Source: an uncultured Prevotella sp. (GTDB taxonomy: Bacteria > Bacteroidota > Bacteroidia > Bacteroidales > Bacteroidaceae). From it: a stretch of DNA of 44,045 bases. The translations under genes and the position numbers were made by a program. Position 1 is the stretch's first letter. Each line of letters opens with the position of its first letter. The stretch spans positions 1 to 44,045 of the forward strand of contig OMXE01000023.1 in the NCBI GenBank assembly GCA_900314935.1, read 5' to 3'. Below, piece after piece: positions 26,801 through 34,660 of the stretch. Under the pieces are notes generated by a model. The model saw nothing but the letters and a program-made list of their open reading frames with translations. It ran no database searches and was not told the DNA's origin.

Positions 26801-27087
26801 CAGTTCAAGGCCGTCTGTCCACCAAATGCCAACAGAATGCCGTCAGGGCGCTCCTTTTTGATAATCTCCGTCACGAAATGGGTGTTCACGGGTTGGAAAT
26901 ACACCTTGTCAGCGATACCTTCCGATGTCTGGATGGTAGCGATGTTCGGGTTTACCAGCACCGAACGGATTCCTTCTTCACGTAATGCCTTGAGCGCTTG
27001 CGAGCCAGAGTAGTCGAACTCGCCTGCTTGTCCGATTTTCAAAGCGCCAGAGCCGAGTACCAGCACTTTATTCAGTTTCTTCTTCAT
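23809..27087 (-). CDS. carB: carbamoyl-phosphate synthase large subunit
   Basis: The 1092-residue protein has the two homologous ATP-grasp halves of CarB: LGSGALKIGQAGEFDYSGSQ at the start and its echo VVLGSGAYRIGSSVEFDW near residue 560, with NPETVSTDYD and EINARLSRSSALASKATGYP. A C-terminal MGS-like domain (GYDIYATGGTAKFFNDNG) is the site of allosteric control. It makes carbamoyl phosphate for arginine and pyrimidines. The small subunit carA is not in the window. carB heads the long minus-strand block; a TACCTTTG -7 box lies at 27143-27150. Confidence 0.97.
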   Translation of the reverse strand: MKKKLNKVLVLGSGALKIGQAGEFDYSGSQALKALREEGIRSVLVNPNIATIQTSEGIADKVYFQPVNTHFVTEIIKKERPDGILLAFGGQTALNCGTELYQKGILKEYGVEVLGTSVEAIMNTEDRDLFVKKLGEVDLKVPISHAVENMEDALKAAREIGFPIMIRSAYALGGLGSGICPDEKAFIELAESAFTFAPQILVEESLKGWKEIEFECIRDANDRCFTVASMENFDPLGIHTGESIVVAPTCSLTDEQVKMLQEITIKCVKHLGIVGECNIQFAFNAQTNDYRIIEINARLSRSSALASKATGYPLAFVAAKIALGYTLDQIGEMGTTSSAYVAPQLDYMICKIPRWDLTKFAGVSRLIGSSMKSVGEIMSIGRSFEEMIQKGLRMIGQGMHGFVGNDHTKFDNLDDALQNPTDLRIFAIAQALEEGYSVERIEELTKIDVWFLERLKHIVDLKHELQKYNKLEDLSDELLLEVKRAGFSDFQIARFVLKTKEGNMEKENLEVRRYRKQKGIVPSVKRIPTVASENPELTNYLYFTYTHIPAFQDEFTCKNSNKENYVAKHDIDYYKNEKSVVVLGSGAYRIGSSVEFDWCSVNAINTARKLGYKSIMINYNPETVSTDYDMCDRLYFDELSLERVLDVIDLEEPRGVIVSVGGQIPNNLAMKLYRQGVPVLGTSPVNIDRAENRDKFSAMLDKLGIDQPAWRALTSFEDVKEFVDEVGYPVLVRPSYVLSGAAMNVCYDDEELHRFLNMATEVSKEFPVVVSQFMQDTKEIEFDAVADKGEVVEYAISEHVEYAGVHSGDATMVFPAQHIYFSTIRQIKKIARKIAKELNISGPFNIQFLAKNRQVRVIECNLRASRSFPFVSKILKRNFIETATKIMLDAPYSKPDRSEFDIDRIGVKASQFSFARLQNADPVLGVDMSSTGEVGCLGDDLNEALLNALIATGYRIPKKSVLISSGGVKGKVDLLEPVRELAKNGYDIYATGGTAKFFNDNGVKATVVSWPDEDGENNVMDMIADHQFELIINVPKNHTKRELTNGYRIRRGAIDHNIPLMTNTRLAKAFIQAFCDLKLEDIKVKSWQEYNN

Positions 27088-27142
27088 TTTTTGTTTATGG
27101 TAGTTTTATGGATATTTACTAAGTGAATCCTCTTAATCCGTG

Positions 27143-27150
27143 CAAAGGTA
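27143..27150 (-). promoter_or_regulatory. -7 box of the carB operon
   Basis: The minus strand reads TACCTTTG (TAnnTTTG), 56 bp before the carB start. No clear -33 element at the usual spacing. Confidence 0.5.
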
Positions 27151-27280
27151 CGAAAAATATTCCGAAGGAGATAATTTTTTCCGCAATTTGACAACTAATT
27201 AACACGAAATCCTTTCATTTGTTGTCTTTTTGGAAAAATGGAGAGTCAAATTGTCGAATTTTGCTTATTCCGGATGTGGA

Positions 27281-27339
27281 ATGCGACAAATTTGGAGGGC
27301 ATGACCCCGATTTGTCGCAATTTTGAGCATTTGTCGCAA
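27281..27339 (+). promoter_or_regulatory. three-site operator array 1 (TTGTCGCAA)
   Basis: Sites: inverted ATGCGACAA at 27281-27289, direct TTGTCGCAA at 27312-27320, direct TTGTCGCAA at 27331-27339. Start-to-start distances are 31 and 19 bp, and the last site starts 60 bp before the -7 box at 27391. TGCGACAAAT (27282-27291) and ATTTGTCGCA (27310-27319) are a perfect 10-bp inverted repeat. Confidence 0.7.
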
Positions 27340-27366
27340 CAAGCTTGATGGAAAAAGAACGAAAAA

Positions 27367-27398
27367 GTTGCTTACGATGAAACGCACCCGTACCTTTG
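27367..27398 (+). promoter_or_regulatory. promoter of candidate small RNA
   Basis: GTTG at 27367-27370 and TACCTTTG at 27391-27398 with a 20-bp spacer, followed by CATCATC. No sizeable gene follows for 430 bp. Confidence 0.7.
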
Positions 27399-27402
27399 CA
27401 TC

Positions 27403-27626
27403 ATCAAAACCGCCATGAAGCGGATTGTTTATACCAGAGGTAATCATAAGATGTATATCTGCCCTTAATAGGGCGTTTGTCAAGATACTTCGTTTCGGAT
27501 AAAAGTTGGATCAATAAACAACCTCCGAGACTATACATATAAAATTCCTCGGTTTATAGGGTTTGCGACGGGGTACAACAGGTTGATCATCGAGAATCAC
27601 CGTTGTGCCTCGTTTTGTTTTTATTC
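27403..27626 (+). ncRNA. candidate ~220-nt RNA with 17-codon ORF
   Basis: The stretch runs from the predicted start of promoter 27367-27398 to the hairpin plus T tract at 27569-27626. It includes a 17-codon frame at 27415-27468 (MKRIVYTRGNHKMYICP). The stop of that frame lies in a GCCCT-TAAT-AGGGC hairpin (27461-27474), and CCGAG/CTCGG arms occur further on (about 27524 and 27548). It could be a regulatory RNA, a leader peptide unit or a leader of the dipeptidase gene. Prediction from signals only. Confidence 0.4.
27569..27626 (+). terminator. probable intrinsic terminator
   Basis: An 11-bp stem (27569-27579 with 27602-27612, CGGGGTACAAC / GTTGTGCCTCG, two wobbles) has a 22-base loop and a tail TTTTGTTTTTATTC. 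It separates the small RNA unit from the next promoter. Confidence 0.6.
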
Positions 27627-27677
27627 AGTAGTATTCAGAATGATGTTGTCTCGTTATCTTATCCTTTTTTTGCCTTG

Positions 27678-27736
27678 TTGCGACAAGAAATGAGAGCATG
27701 CGTATAATATGTCGCAAATACTGCGTATTGTCGTAA
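27678..27736 (+). promoter_or_regulatory. three-site operator array 2
   Basis: Sites TTGCGACAA at 27678-27686 (inverted), ATGTCGCAA at 27709-27717, TTGTCGTAA at 27728-27736. Distances 31, 19, and 60 bp to the -7 box at 27788, identical to array 1. The first site is part of CTTGT-TGCG-ACAAG. Confidence 0.7.
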
Positions 27737-27787
27737 CAATATTGTCAGAAAAAGTTCAGGATTCTTTTTTGCAATGATTGGATGCTG

Positions 27788-27795
27788 TAACTTTG
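27788..27795 (+). promoter_or_regulatory. -7 box of VanX-like gene
   Basis: TAACTTTG, followed by CATCAACAA and the leader AACAACGATAAATTCAAGGA. The same box and leader are repeated before the DUF4468 gene at 28788. Confidence 0.75.
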
Positions 27796-27832
27796 CATCA
27801 ACAAGTAATAACAACGATAAATTCAAGGAAAA

Positions 27833-28588
27833 ATGAAAAAGATGTTGATGATGGTTATGGTCGCCGTAATGACTTCCTGCGCATCGAGCAGTAAGTTAAG
27901 CACAATGGTCAAGGTGACGGACGACAGGAGTCAGTTCGTAGCCTTGGCCGAAGCTATTCCCGATGCCATTCTGGAGATACGCTATTACGGAACATATAAC
28001 TTCGTAGGCGAGCGTATCGATGGTTATGAGGAGCCGGTAGCACTGATTACACGACAGGCTGCCGAGTGTCTTCGAGCTGTGAGCGACGACGTGAAGGCAC
28101 AGGGTTACCGACTGAAGATTTATGATGCTTATCGTCCGCAGAAAGGGGTGGATCACTTCGTACGTTGGGCAGCCAATATCCCTGATACGTTGATGAAGAA
28201 CTACTTCTATCCCGACCTCGACAAGAGTGTACTCTTCGATCAGGAGTATATCATGGCTAAAAGCGGTCATTCAAGAGGCTCCACGGTTGACCTTACCCTA
28301 TTTGATATGGCGACGGAGAAGGAATTGGATATGGGCGGCACGTTCGACTGGTTCGGACCAGAGAGTCATCCCGACTTCTGTGGAAATCCTGAAACAGGTG
28401 AATACACGGGTGATAACAGCAAGAGTCCTGCGGGCCGCTCTATCACTGCCGAGCAGTTCCGTAACCGCATGATTCTCCGTCAGGCCATGCTCCGTCACGG
28501 TTTCAAGCCTTTAGACACCGAGTGGTGGCATTTCACGCTGAAGGATGAACCTTTTCCCGATACCTATTTTACTTTCCCTGTTAAGTAA
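27833..28588 (+). CDS. D-Ala-D-Ala dipeptidase-like lipoprotein (VanX/M15D)
   Basis: The 251-residue protein has a lipoprotein signal (lipobox VMTSC) and the zinc-site motifs of M15D dipeptidases. These are SGHSRGSTVDLT (S-x-H-x6-D, about residues 143-154) and EWWHF (catalytic Glu and zinc His, about 226-230). YDAYRPQKGVDHF supplies the arginine. These enzymes split D-Ala-D-Ala or other muropeptide-derived dipeptides; with no van cluster here, a role in cell-wall turnover in the periplasm is more likely than vancomycin resistance. It is controlled by a promoter with operator array 2. Confidence 0.88.
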   Translation: MKKMLMMVMVAVMTSCASSSKLSTMVKVTDDRSQFVALAEAIPDAILEIRYYGTYNFVGERIDGYEEPVALITRQAAECLRAVSDDVKAQGYRLKIYDAYRPQKGVDHFVRWAANIPDTLMKNYFYPDLDKSVLFDQEYIMAKSGHSRGSTVDLTLFDMATEKELDMGGTFDWFGPESHPDFCGNPETGEYTGDNSKSPAGRSITAEQFRNRMILRQAMLRHGFKPLDTEWWHFTLKDEPFPDTYFTFPVK

Positions 28589-28678
28589 CCCACTACAGGC
28601 GGTGTCTATATATAGGTGTCCGACAGATTGTGATTCGTTAAGTTGTGAAGAAAACGATCGACTCGTATATATAATAGA

Positions 28679-28737
28679 TTACGACAGATTTGGAGAGCAT
28701 CAAAACCATCTGTTGCAAATTCTTTGTGGTGTCGCAA
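28679..28737 (+). promoter_or_regulatory. three-site operator array 3
   Basis: Sites TTACGACAG at 28679-28687 (inverted), CTGTTGCAA at 28710-28718, GTGTCGCAA at 28729-28737. Spacings are 31, 19 and 59 bp to the -7 box at 28788. The sites are weaker than in array 1, but the GAGAGCAT between the first two is shared with array 2, and GAGGGCAT in array 1. Confidence 0.65.
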
Positions 28738-28787
28738 TAATATTCATAAATAATCGAGAATTATTTGTTTGGTATGGGGATATACCG

Positions 28788-28795
28788 TAACTTTG
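28788..28795 (+). promoter_or_regulatory. -7 box of DUF4468 gene
   Basis: TAACTTTG with the same downstream leader (CATCAACAA ... AACAACGATAAATTCAAGGA) as the dipeptidase gene; a duplicated promoter and leader. Confidence 0.75.
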
Positions 28796-28832
28796 CATCA
28801 ACAAACAATAACAACGATAAATTCAAGGAATA

Positions 28833-29558
28833 ATGAAAAAGTTATTTATGATAGCAGTAGTCACTATGATGACCACGTTGAGTGTACAGGCTCAGGTGAT
28901 GAAGTCTGCCGACCTGGAGAAATATGCCAAGGAACGCTATGGTGACAAGTGGCTCGAGGCAGCCAAGAATCTGGCAGAGGGTTTAACGCTCGATAAGAAT
29001 CAGAGTGTGACGTATCAGGAGGTAATCCAGGCGCCAGGCAAGACAAAGGAACAGCTGTATGTGGCGCTGAACTACTGGGCAACAGCCACCTTCAAGGACA
29101 AGCAGGCCATCACCCTGAACGACAAGGAAGCAGGATGTATCATCATCTCTTCCACCATCCTCGACATTGCCCGTCATATGGGAACACTGAACAAGTACTC
29201 AGTCAGCATCACACCCGTCATTCGTCTTGACATCAAAGAGGGTAGGGTACGTGTCACCTACACGGTACAGAATTATGACATCCTTACCGATATTAGCGGC
29301 GGATGGCTCAGTCTGGTGGAACCTGATGAGAGGACCTACGGAGACGCTAAACGAAAGAAGGACGACAAGACCAATGCATTCCTGTACGATGACCTGTGGG
29401 AGATAGCCCGTCACTACCCCTTCGTAGAAAAGGATGCCCAGAAGCGCACATGTGCTAAGGCACTTGTCATGACCCATGCCTATTCCAACGCCATTATCGA
29501 CAAGGTGGGGGAGGCCTTGAAGAACGGCATCGTAGGCAATGATGACGAAGACTGGTAA
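28833..29558 (+). CDS. DUF4468-like exported protein
   Basis: The 241-residue protein has a signal peptide (MKKLFMIAVVTMMTTLSVQAQ). It then has a DUF4468-like domain: TLDKNQSVTYQEVIQAPGKTKEQLY, ALNYWATATFKDKQ, then DKEAGCIIISST, followed by a second strand-rich part with RVRVTYTVQNYDI. The family is Bacteroidetes-specific, periplasmic or surface, with unknown function. It shares promoter, leader and operator layout with the dipeptidase gene and is probably in the same regulon. Confidence 0.7.
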   Translation: MKKLFMIAVVTMMTTLSVQAQVMKSADLEKYAKERYGDKWLEAAKNLAEGLTLDKNQSVTYQEVIQAPGKTKEQLYVALNYWATATFKDKQAITLNDKEAGCIIISSTILDIARHMGTLNKYSVSITPVIRLDIKEGRVRVTYTVQNYDILTDISGGWLSLVEPDERTYGDAKRKKDDKTNAFLYDDLWEIARHYPFVEKDAQKRTCAKALVMTHAYSNAIIDKVGEALKNGIVGNDDEDW

Positions 29559-29583
29559 GACAATGTAAAAATCTCTCGAATTA

Positions 29584-29615
29584 TTTGGCTGTTCAGCAGA
29601 TTTTCGTTACATTTG
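29584..29615 (+). promoter_or_regulatory. promoter of cell-wall recycling operon
   Basis: TTTG at 29584-29587 and TACATTTG at 29608-29615 with a 20-bp spacer, near-ideal for the phylum; the ATG follows 28 bp after the -7 box. Confidence 0.8.
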
Positions 29616-29643
29616 CGGGGAGAAAGTGAAATAGATTATCAAC

Positions 29644-32600
29644 ATGAGAGAAAAGATAGATGCTTTCCTGTTCGGCGATGAGGCTCAGATGACCTCCACG
29701 TTGCAGCAACTCAAGGAAAGCCGTTTCATCCGTAAGGTGCATCTGTTGGGCGGAGAGGTGACAGAACGACTCATGTCATCAGAGACGCTGGCCGAGATTG
29801 AAGAGAAGGCCACAGCCGACTATGTCTTACTGTATCTGAAAGCTACGCCCCTAACCATTGGTTATGGGGCTTTGCGGCGTTTACTAAGGGTGGCCGTGGA
29901 AACAGAGGCCATGTGGGTGTATGCCGACCGCTATTCGGTGGAGAATGGAACAACGGTGAAACATCCTGTGATTGATTATCAGCAGGGTAGTGTACGTGAC
30001 GATTTCGACTTCGGTAGCGTAATGCTTATCCGTGCTGATGGTCTGCACGACTATGTATCACAAGCAGATCCAACGCTGAACTATCAATATGCTGCCCTAT
30101 ACGACCTCCGCTTGTTCCTCAGTAGGAAGGGTTCGCTCTTTCACCTGAATGAGTATTTATATACCGAAGAGGAAAGCGATCTTCGTACCAGCGGAGAGAA
30201 GCAGTTCGACTATGTGAATCCAGCCAACCGCGATGTGCAGATAGAGATGGAAAAGGCCGTTACGGCACATCTCAAGGAGATAGGAGCATTGGTGGGCCCT
30301 GCTGATTATGTCGTGCCCGACTTCAACGAGCAGAAGTTCGAGGTAGAGGCATCGGTTATCATCCCTGTCTTTAACCGTGAGAAAACGATTGCCGATGCAG
30401 TGAAGAGTGCTTTGGCACAAAAAACCACCTTCCCCTTTAACGTTATTGTAGTAGATAACCACTCTACCGACAAAACGGGAGAGATCCTTCATAACTGTCA
30501 ACAGTCAACTGCCAATGGTCAACTTGTTGTGTTGAAACCGACACGACACGACTTGGGTATAGGTGGCTGCTGGAATATGGCCATTAACGATGAGCACTGC
30601 GGACGTTTTGCCGTGCAGCTGGACAGTGATGACTTGTATTCATCTCCTGATACCTTACATCAGATTGTGCAGGCTTTCTATAAGCAGAAGGCCGCAATGA
30701 TTGTGGGTAGCTACCGGATGTGCGACTTTGACCTCAACACCTTGCCGCCCGGACTGATCAGTCATGCGGAATGGACTAATGAGAACGGAATGAACAATGC
30801 CTTGCGCATCAATGGCTTAGGAGCGCCCCGTGCGTTCTTCACACCTCTGCTGCGCCATATACAGTTCCCAAACACCAGCTATGGAGAGGACTATGCCGCA
30901 GGACTGGCTTTCAGTAGGCGGTATCGTATCGGAAGAATCTATAAAGAGTTATACCTCTGTCGTCGTTGGGGCGGAAACAGTGATGCTGCCCTGAGTGTGG
31001 AGAAGGTCAATGCCAACAACCTGTACAAGGACCGTTTGCGTACCATGGAAATCATGGCTCGTCAGCAGTTGAACGCCGGAAAGGGTATCACTTCTGAGGG
31101 GAGTGCCCTGACACGTTTCTTCAACCGTCAGCTCGAGACCTGGGAACTGGCGCGTCAGAACTATCATCTCCTGAAGAATGTCAAGTCACGCGACTTGGCC
31201 GTAGGCGATCAGACCATGCTGGTACAGTTCAATCCTGCCAGGATCGTGTCCACAGGAGCGAAGATCGATGCCAAGACCTTGGCGGAACGTCCTTGCTTCC
31301 TCTGCGACAAGAACCGTCCTGCAGAGCAGATGTCGAAGGATGTGGACGGTCGTTTCCATCTTCTCGTCAACCCCTATCCAATCCTTCCGGTTCATTTTAC
31401 CATTCCGCAGAAGAAACACCAGCCGCAGCGCATCAAGGACTATTATGGTGAGATCCACCGTCTGCTGGATCAATATCCTGAACTGATGGTATTCTATAAC
31501 GGTCCGAAGTGTGGAGCCAGTGCTCCCGACCACATGCATTTCCAGGCAGGAACAAGCGGACTCTTACCCCTTCAGGCCAGCTGGCAGCGGTATGCAAGGA
31601 ACCTGACTACCGTCTACTCGCTCAGCGAGGATGAGCAGATAGCATACATCAACGATTATCCTGCTCCTGCAATGGTCATAAAGAGTAAAACAGCCAAGAG
31701 CGACGAGCAGTTGTTCCGTATAGTCTATGATTCCCTTCATGCGGTCAACGCTTCTCAGACCTCAAGCAAGGAGGAACCCATGATGAATATCGTGGCTTGG
31801 CGACAGGGGGAGGATTATCTGTCGGTAGTATTCCTTAGAAAGAAACACCGTCCGGAGTGCTACGCAGCAACGGGTGAAGCTCAGCTTCTGGTAAGTCCTG
31901 GAGCCTTGGATATGTCAGGAATGATCATCACGCCCCGTCCAGAGGATTTCGAGAAGATCACACCAGAGAAAGCGGTGGATATCCTGCGTGAGGTGAGTAT
32001 GACTGAAGAGGAGGTACAACAAGTCATTGAGCGTATCCGGCACAGTGAGCAACATCAGTCGGCTTTGTCCAAGACTCCTTGGAAAGCAGAGCCTACCGTA
32101 CAGGTGGGTATTGTCAGTGCCGAGCGCATCCTTTTCTCGTTGAACAAGGCTTACACCGCCAAAGGTGCGCTGATTGAAGGTGAGCAGGAGGTGGCCTTCT
32201 CCGAGGGAGGAATCCTGTGGAACGGTAACCAGTATCGCGAACTGAAGTTCATCCCTCAGACCAAAGATGCCTCTTTCTCCATGAAGGATGTGACCATCGG
32301 TGTGAATTTCCACTGGGAGCGCAAGGAGACACAGACCTTCCTCGGCACCTTACGTCTGGTGGTGGAGGAGGGTAAGATATGCGCCATCAATGAATTGCCG
32401 GTGGAAAGCTATCTCACCAGCGTCATCTCCAGTGAGATGAAAGCCACCTCATCGTTGGAGTTCCTCAAGGCCCATGCCGTTATCTCCCGCAGTTGGCTGT
32501 TGGCCCAGATGGAGAAGCGGCAGAATCAGTCGTCTGGCGGTAACGGCTTCTTCTCGTTCGTGAAGAAAGATGATGAGCTGATACGCTGGTACGATCGTGA

Positions 32601-33339
32601 CGACCATACCATCTTTGATGTATGCGCCGATGACCATTGTCAGCGCTACCAAGGTATCACGAAGGCAGATAATATCCATGTTGTGGAAGCTGTCAAGGCC
32701 ACTCGCGGTCAGATCCTGATGTATGATGGCGAGATCTGTGATGCCCGCTTCAGTAAGTGCTGCGGTGGTGTCACCGAGGAGTTCCAATACTGCTGGGAAG
32801 ATACACCGAAGCCCTATCTCGTCTCTGTACCCGATGCTGCCACGCCCGATGGTGATCCTTTCTGCCATACCCATGACAAGCATATCTTGAGTCAGGTGCT
32901 GAACGACTACGATCAGGAGACATCCGATTTCTATCGTTGGCAGGTGGAATACACGCAAGAGCAGCTACGTGAGCTTATCGAACGTAAGTTGAAGATGTCA
33001 TTCGGACAGATTCTTGCTCTGGAGCCTCTGGAGCGTGGTAAGAGCGGTAGGATCTGGAAGCTCAAGATTGTGGGTAAAGAACGTCAGTTCACCATCGGAA
33101 AGGAATTGGAAATCCGTCGTACACTGAGCGAGACACATCTGTACAGCAGTGCGTTCGAGGTGGAGCCGATGGATATCGTACAAGGTGTACCGCAGAAGTT
33201 CGTACTGAAAGGTGCGGGCTGGGGTCATGGTGTAGGACTGTGTCAGATTGGTGCTGCCGTGATGGGTGAGAAAGGGTATCGTTACGACGAGATCCTGCTG
33301 CACTACTATCAGGGTGCGGAGGTGAAGAGAATTTATTAA
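29644..33339 (+). CDS. GT2 / DUF4922 / SpoIID-LytB fusion protein
   Basis: The 1231-residue protein joins several domains. Residues ~1-230 are a GT-A-like region without clear catalytic motifs. Residues ~235-480 are a family 2 glycosyltransferase (SVIIPVFNREKTIADAV, LDSDDLYSS as the DxD motif near 326, GIGGCWN). Residues ~540-810 are DUF4922, with the HIT-type H-x-H-x-Q site in GASAPDHMHFQ near 629, like Ap4A phosphorylases. Residues ~880-1231 are a SpoIID/LytB domain (LPVESYLTSVISSEM, GWGHGVGLCQIGA). SpoIID cleaves denuded glycan. No signal peptide is seen, which is odd for a wall enzyme. Two AmpG-type genes follow at once, so a muropeptide recycling role is inferred. A heptad array at 30497-30524 adds about ten residues. 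Confidence 0.85.
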   Translation: MREKIDAFLFGDEAQMTSTLQQLKESRFIRKVHLLGGEVTERLMSSETLAEIEEKATADYVLLYLKATPLTIGYGALRRLLRVAVETEAMWVYADRYSVENGTTVKHPVIDYQQGSVRDDFDFGSVMLIRADGLHDYVSQADPTLNYQYAALYDLRLFLSRKGSLFHLNEYLYTEEESDLRTSGEKQFDYVNPANRDVQIEMEKAVTAHLKEIGALVGPADYVVPDFNEQKFEVEASVIIPVFNREKTIADAVKSALAQKTTFPFNVIVVDNHSTDKTGEILHNCQQSTANGQLVVLKPTRHDLGIGGCWNMAINDEHCGRFAVQLDSDDLYSSPDTLHQIVQAFYKQKAAMIVGSYRMCDFDLNTLPPGLISHAEWTNENGMNNALRINGLGAPRAFFTPLLRHIQFPNTSYGEDYAAGLAFSRRYRIGRIYKELYLCRRWGGNSDAALSVEKVNANNLYKDRLRTMEIMARQQLNAGKGITSEGSALTRFFNRQLETWELARQNYHLLKNVKSRDLAVGDQTMLVQFNPARIVSTGAKIDAKTLAERPCFLCDKNRPAEQMSKDVDGRFHLLVNPYPILPVHFTIPQKKHQPQRIKDYYGEIHRLLDQYPELMVFYNGPKCGASAPDHMHFQAGTSGLLPLQASWQRYARNLTTVYSLSEDEQIAYINDYPAPAMVIKSKTAKSDEQLFRIVYDSLHAVNASQTSSKEEPMMNIVAWRQGEDYLSVVFLRKKHRPECYAATGEAQLLVSPGALDMSGMIITPRPEDFEKITPEKAVDILREVSMTEEEVQQVIERIRHSEQHQSALSKTPWKAEPTVQVGIVSAERILFSLNKAYTAKGALIEGEQEVAFSEGGILWNGNQYRELKFIPQTKDASFSMKDVTIGVNFHWERKETQTFLGTLRLVVEEGKICAINELPVESYLTSVISSEMKATSSLEFLKAHAVISRSWLLAQMEKRQNQSSGGNGFFSFVKKDDELIRWYDRDDHTIFDVCADDHCQRYQGITKADNIHVVEAVKATRGQILMYDGEICDARFSKCCGGVTEEFQYCWEDTPKPYLVSVPDAATPDGDPFCHTHDKHILSQVLNDYDQETSDFYRWQVEYTQEQLRELIERKLKMSFGQILALEPLERGKSGRIWKLKIVGKERQFTIGKELEIRRTLSETHLYSSAFEVEPMDIVQGVPQKFVLKGAGWGHGVGLCQIGAAVMGEKGYRYDEILLHYYQGAEVKRIY
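30497..30524. repeat. heptad array inside the fusion gene
   Basis: Units GTCAACA, GTCAACT, GCCAATG, GTCAACT, exactly 7 bp apart (28 bp). They encode residues about 285-294 (CQQSTANGQL) just before the DLGIGGCWN region of the glycosyltransferase. Confidence 0.7.
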
Positions 33340-33349
33340 TAAACTAGAT

Positions 33350-34636
33350 ATGAAGAAAGAAGAACAGTTACAGACGAAGAGTCCTTGGGCATGGATTCCC
33401 ACGCTCTATTTCGCTGAAGGATTGCCGTATGTGGCCGTGATGACCATCGCGGTGATCATGTATAAGAAACTGGGTATCTCTAATACCGATATTGCCCTCT
33501 ATACCGGATGGCTTTACCTTCCTTGGGTAATCAAGCCGTTCTGGAGTCCGTTTGTGGATTTGGTCAAGACGAAGCGTTGGTGGACTGTTACCATGCAGCT
33601 CATCATTGCGGTTGGCTTTGCCTGTATAGCTTTCGCACTGCCCAGTTCGCTCTTTTTCCGACTCACCTTAGCCGCCTTCTGGCTGGTAGCCTTTACTTCG
33701 GCTACCCATGATATTGCTGCCGACGGTTTCTATATGCACGGACTGAGTGATCATGAGCAGTCGTTGTTCGTGGGCATCCGCAGTACCTTCTATCGAATAG
33801 CTACGGTGGCCGGACAAGGCTTGCTCGTCATCCTGGCCGGTCATCTGGAGGATTCAACGGGTGATATCCCGTTCTCTTGGGTGGTTGTATTCGGTGTTCT
33901 TTCGGTATTCTTCCTATTGGTAGGCATCTACCATGCATGGGTGTTACCGAAGCCCGCAAGCGATCATCCCGTGGAGAATGTAACGGCCAAGAATATCGTC
34001 AGGGAGTTCTTCATGACATTCAAGACCTTCTTCCAGAAGAAGCATGCACTCACAGCGATTCTCTTCATGTTACTCTATCGTTTGCCCGAGGCACAGCTGG
34101 TAAAGCTCATCAGTCCGTTCATGCTCGACCCAACAGAGAAAGGCGGTTTGGCATTGACGACTGAGCAAGTGGGCTGGGCCTATGGTACGGTGGGTATTAT
34201 CGGACTCACCATTGGTGGTATCTTAGGTGGTATTGCTGCGTCTCGCGGCGGACTGAAGAAATGGTTGTGGCCTATGGTGTGTGCCATCACCTTACCCGAT
34301 CTGGTTTATGTCTATCTGAGCTATGTACAGCCAGCAAGTCTGTTGACAGTGAACATCTGCGTGTTCATCGAACAGTTCGGCTACGGTTTCGGCTTCACGG
34401 CCTATATGCTCTACCTGATCTATTTCTCTGAAGGAGAGCACAAGACATCCCATTACGCCATCTGTACGGGCTTCATGGCCTTGGGTATGATGTTACCGGG
34501 CATGGCAGCTGGTTGGCTGCAGGAGATGTTAGGCTACCGCCATTTCTTTGTGTGGACCATCATCTGCTGTCTGGCCACATTCATTGTATGTATGTTCATC
34601 AAGATCGATCCGGAGTTTGGAAAGAAAAAACATTAA
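33350..34636 (+). CDS. ampG: AmpG-type muropeptide MFS permease 1
   Basis: The 428-residue protein has about twelve membrane segments and the AmpG pattern: WIPTLYFAEGLPYVAVMTIAV, LYLPWVIKPFWSPFVDL, FTSATHDIAADGFYMH and YRLPEAQLVKLISPFMLD. AmpG imports GlcNAc-anhydroMurNAc peptides for recycling. It starts 11 bp after the fusion gene and is followed by a paralog (AmpG 2); the stop lies in the CATTAAA repeat. Inner membrane. The start fits because the first helix motif begins near residue 13. Confidence 0.88.
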   Translation: MKKEEQLQTKSPWAWIPTLYFAEGLPYVAVMTIAVIMYKKLGISNTDIALYTGWLYLPWVIKPFWSPFVDLVKTKRWWTVTMQLIIAVGFACIAFALPSSLFFRLTLAAFWLVAFTSATHDIAADGFYMHGLSDHEQSLFVGIRSTFYRIATVAGQGLLVILAGHLEDSTGDIPFSWVVVFGVLSVFFLLVGIYHAWVLPKPASDHPVENVTAKNIVREFFMTFKTFFQKKHALTAILFMLLYRLPEAQLVKLISPFMLDPTEKGGLALTTEQVGWAYGTVGIIGLTIGGILGGIAASRGGLKKWLWPMVCAITLPDLVYVYLSYVQPASLLTVNICVFIEQFGYGFGFTAYMLYLIYFSEGEHKTSHYAICTGFMALGMMLPGMAAGWLQEMLGYRHFFVWTIICCLATFIVCMFIKIDPEFGKKKH

Positions 34637-34658
34637 ACATTAAACATTAAACATTAAA
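34631..34658. repeat. four perfect CATTAAA heptads
   Basis: CATTAAA four times without mismatch, containing the stop of ampG 1 (34634-34636) and ending two bases before the TTG start of ampG 2. Changes in copy number would alter the spacing between the two genes. Confidence 0.9.
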
Positions 34659-34660
34659 GA

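Noticed and set aside
27265..27483. 72-codon frame on the minus strand
   Set aside because: It runs through the operator sites and the promoter at 27367-27398; no family likeness.
27833..28588. Vancomycin resistance vanX
   Set aside because: No vanH, vanA or vanRS genes are nearby and the protein is a lipoprotein; a cell-wall turnover dipeptidase fits better.
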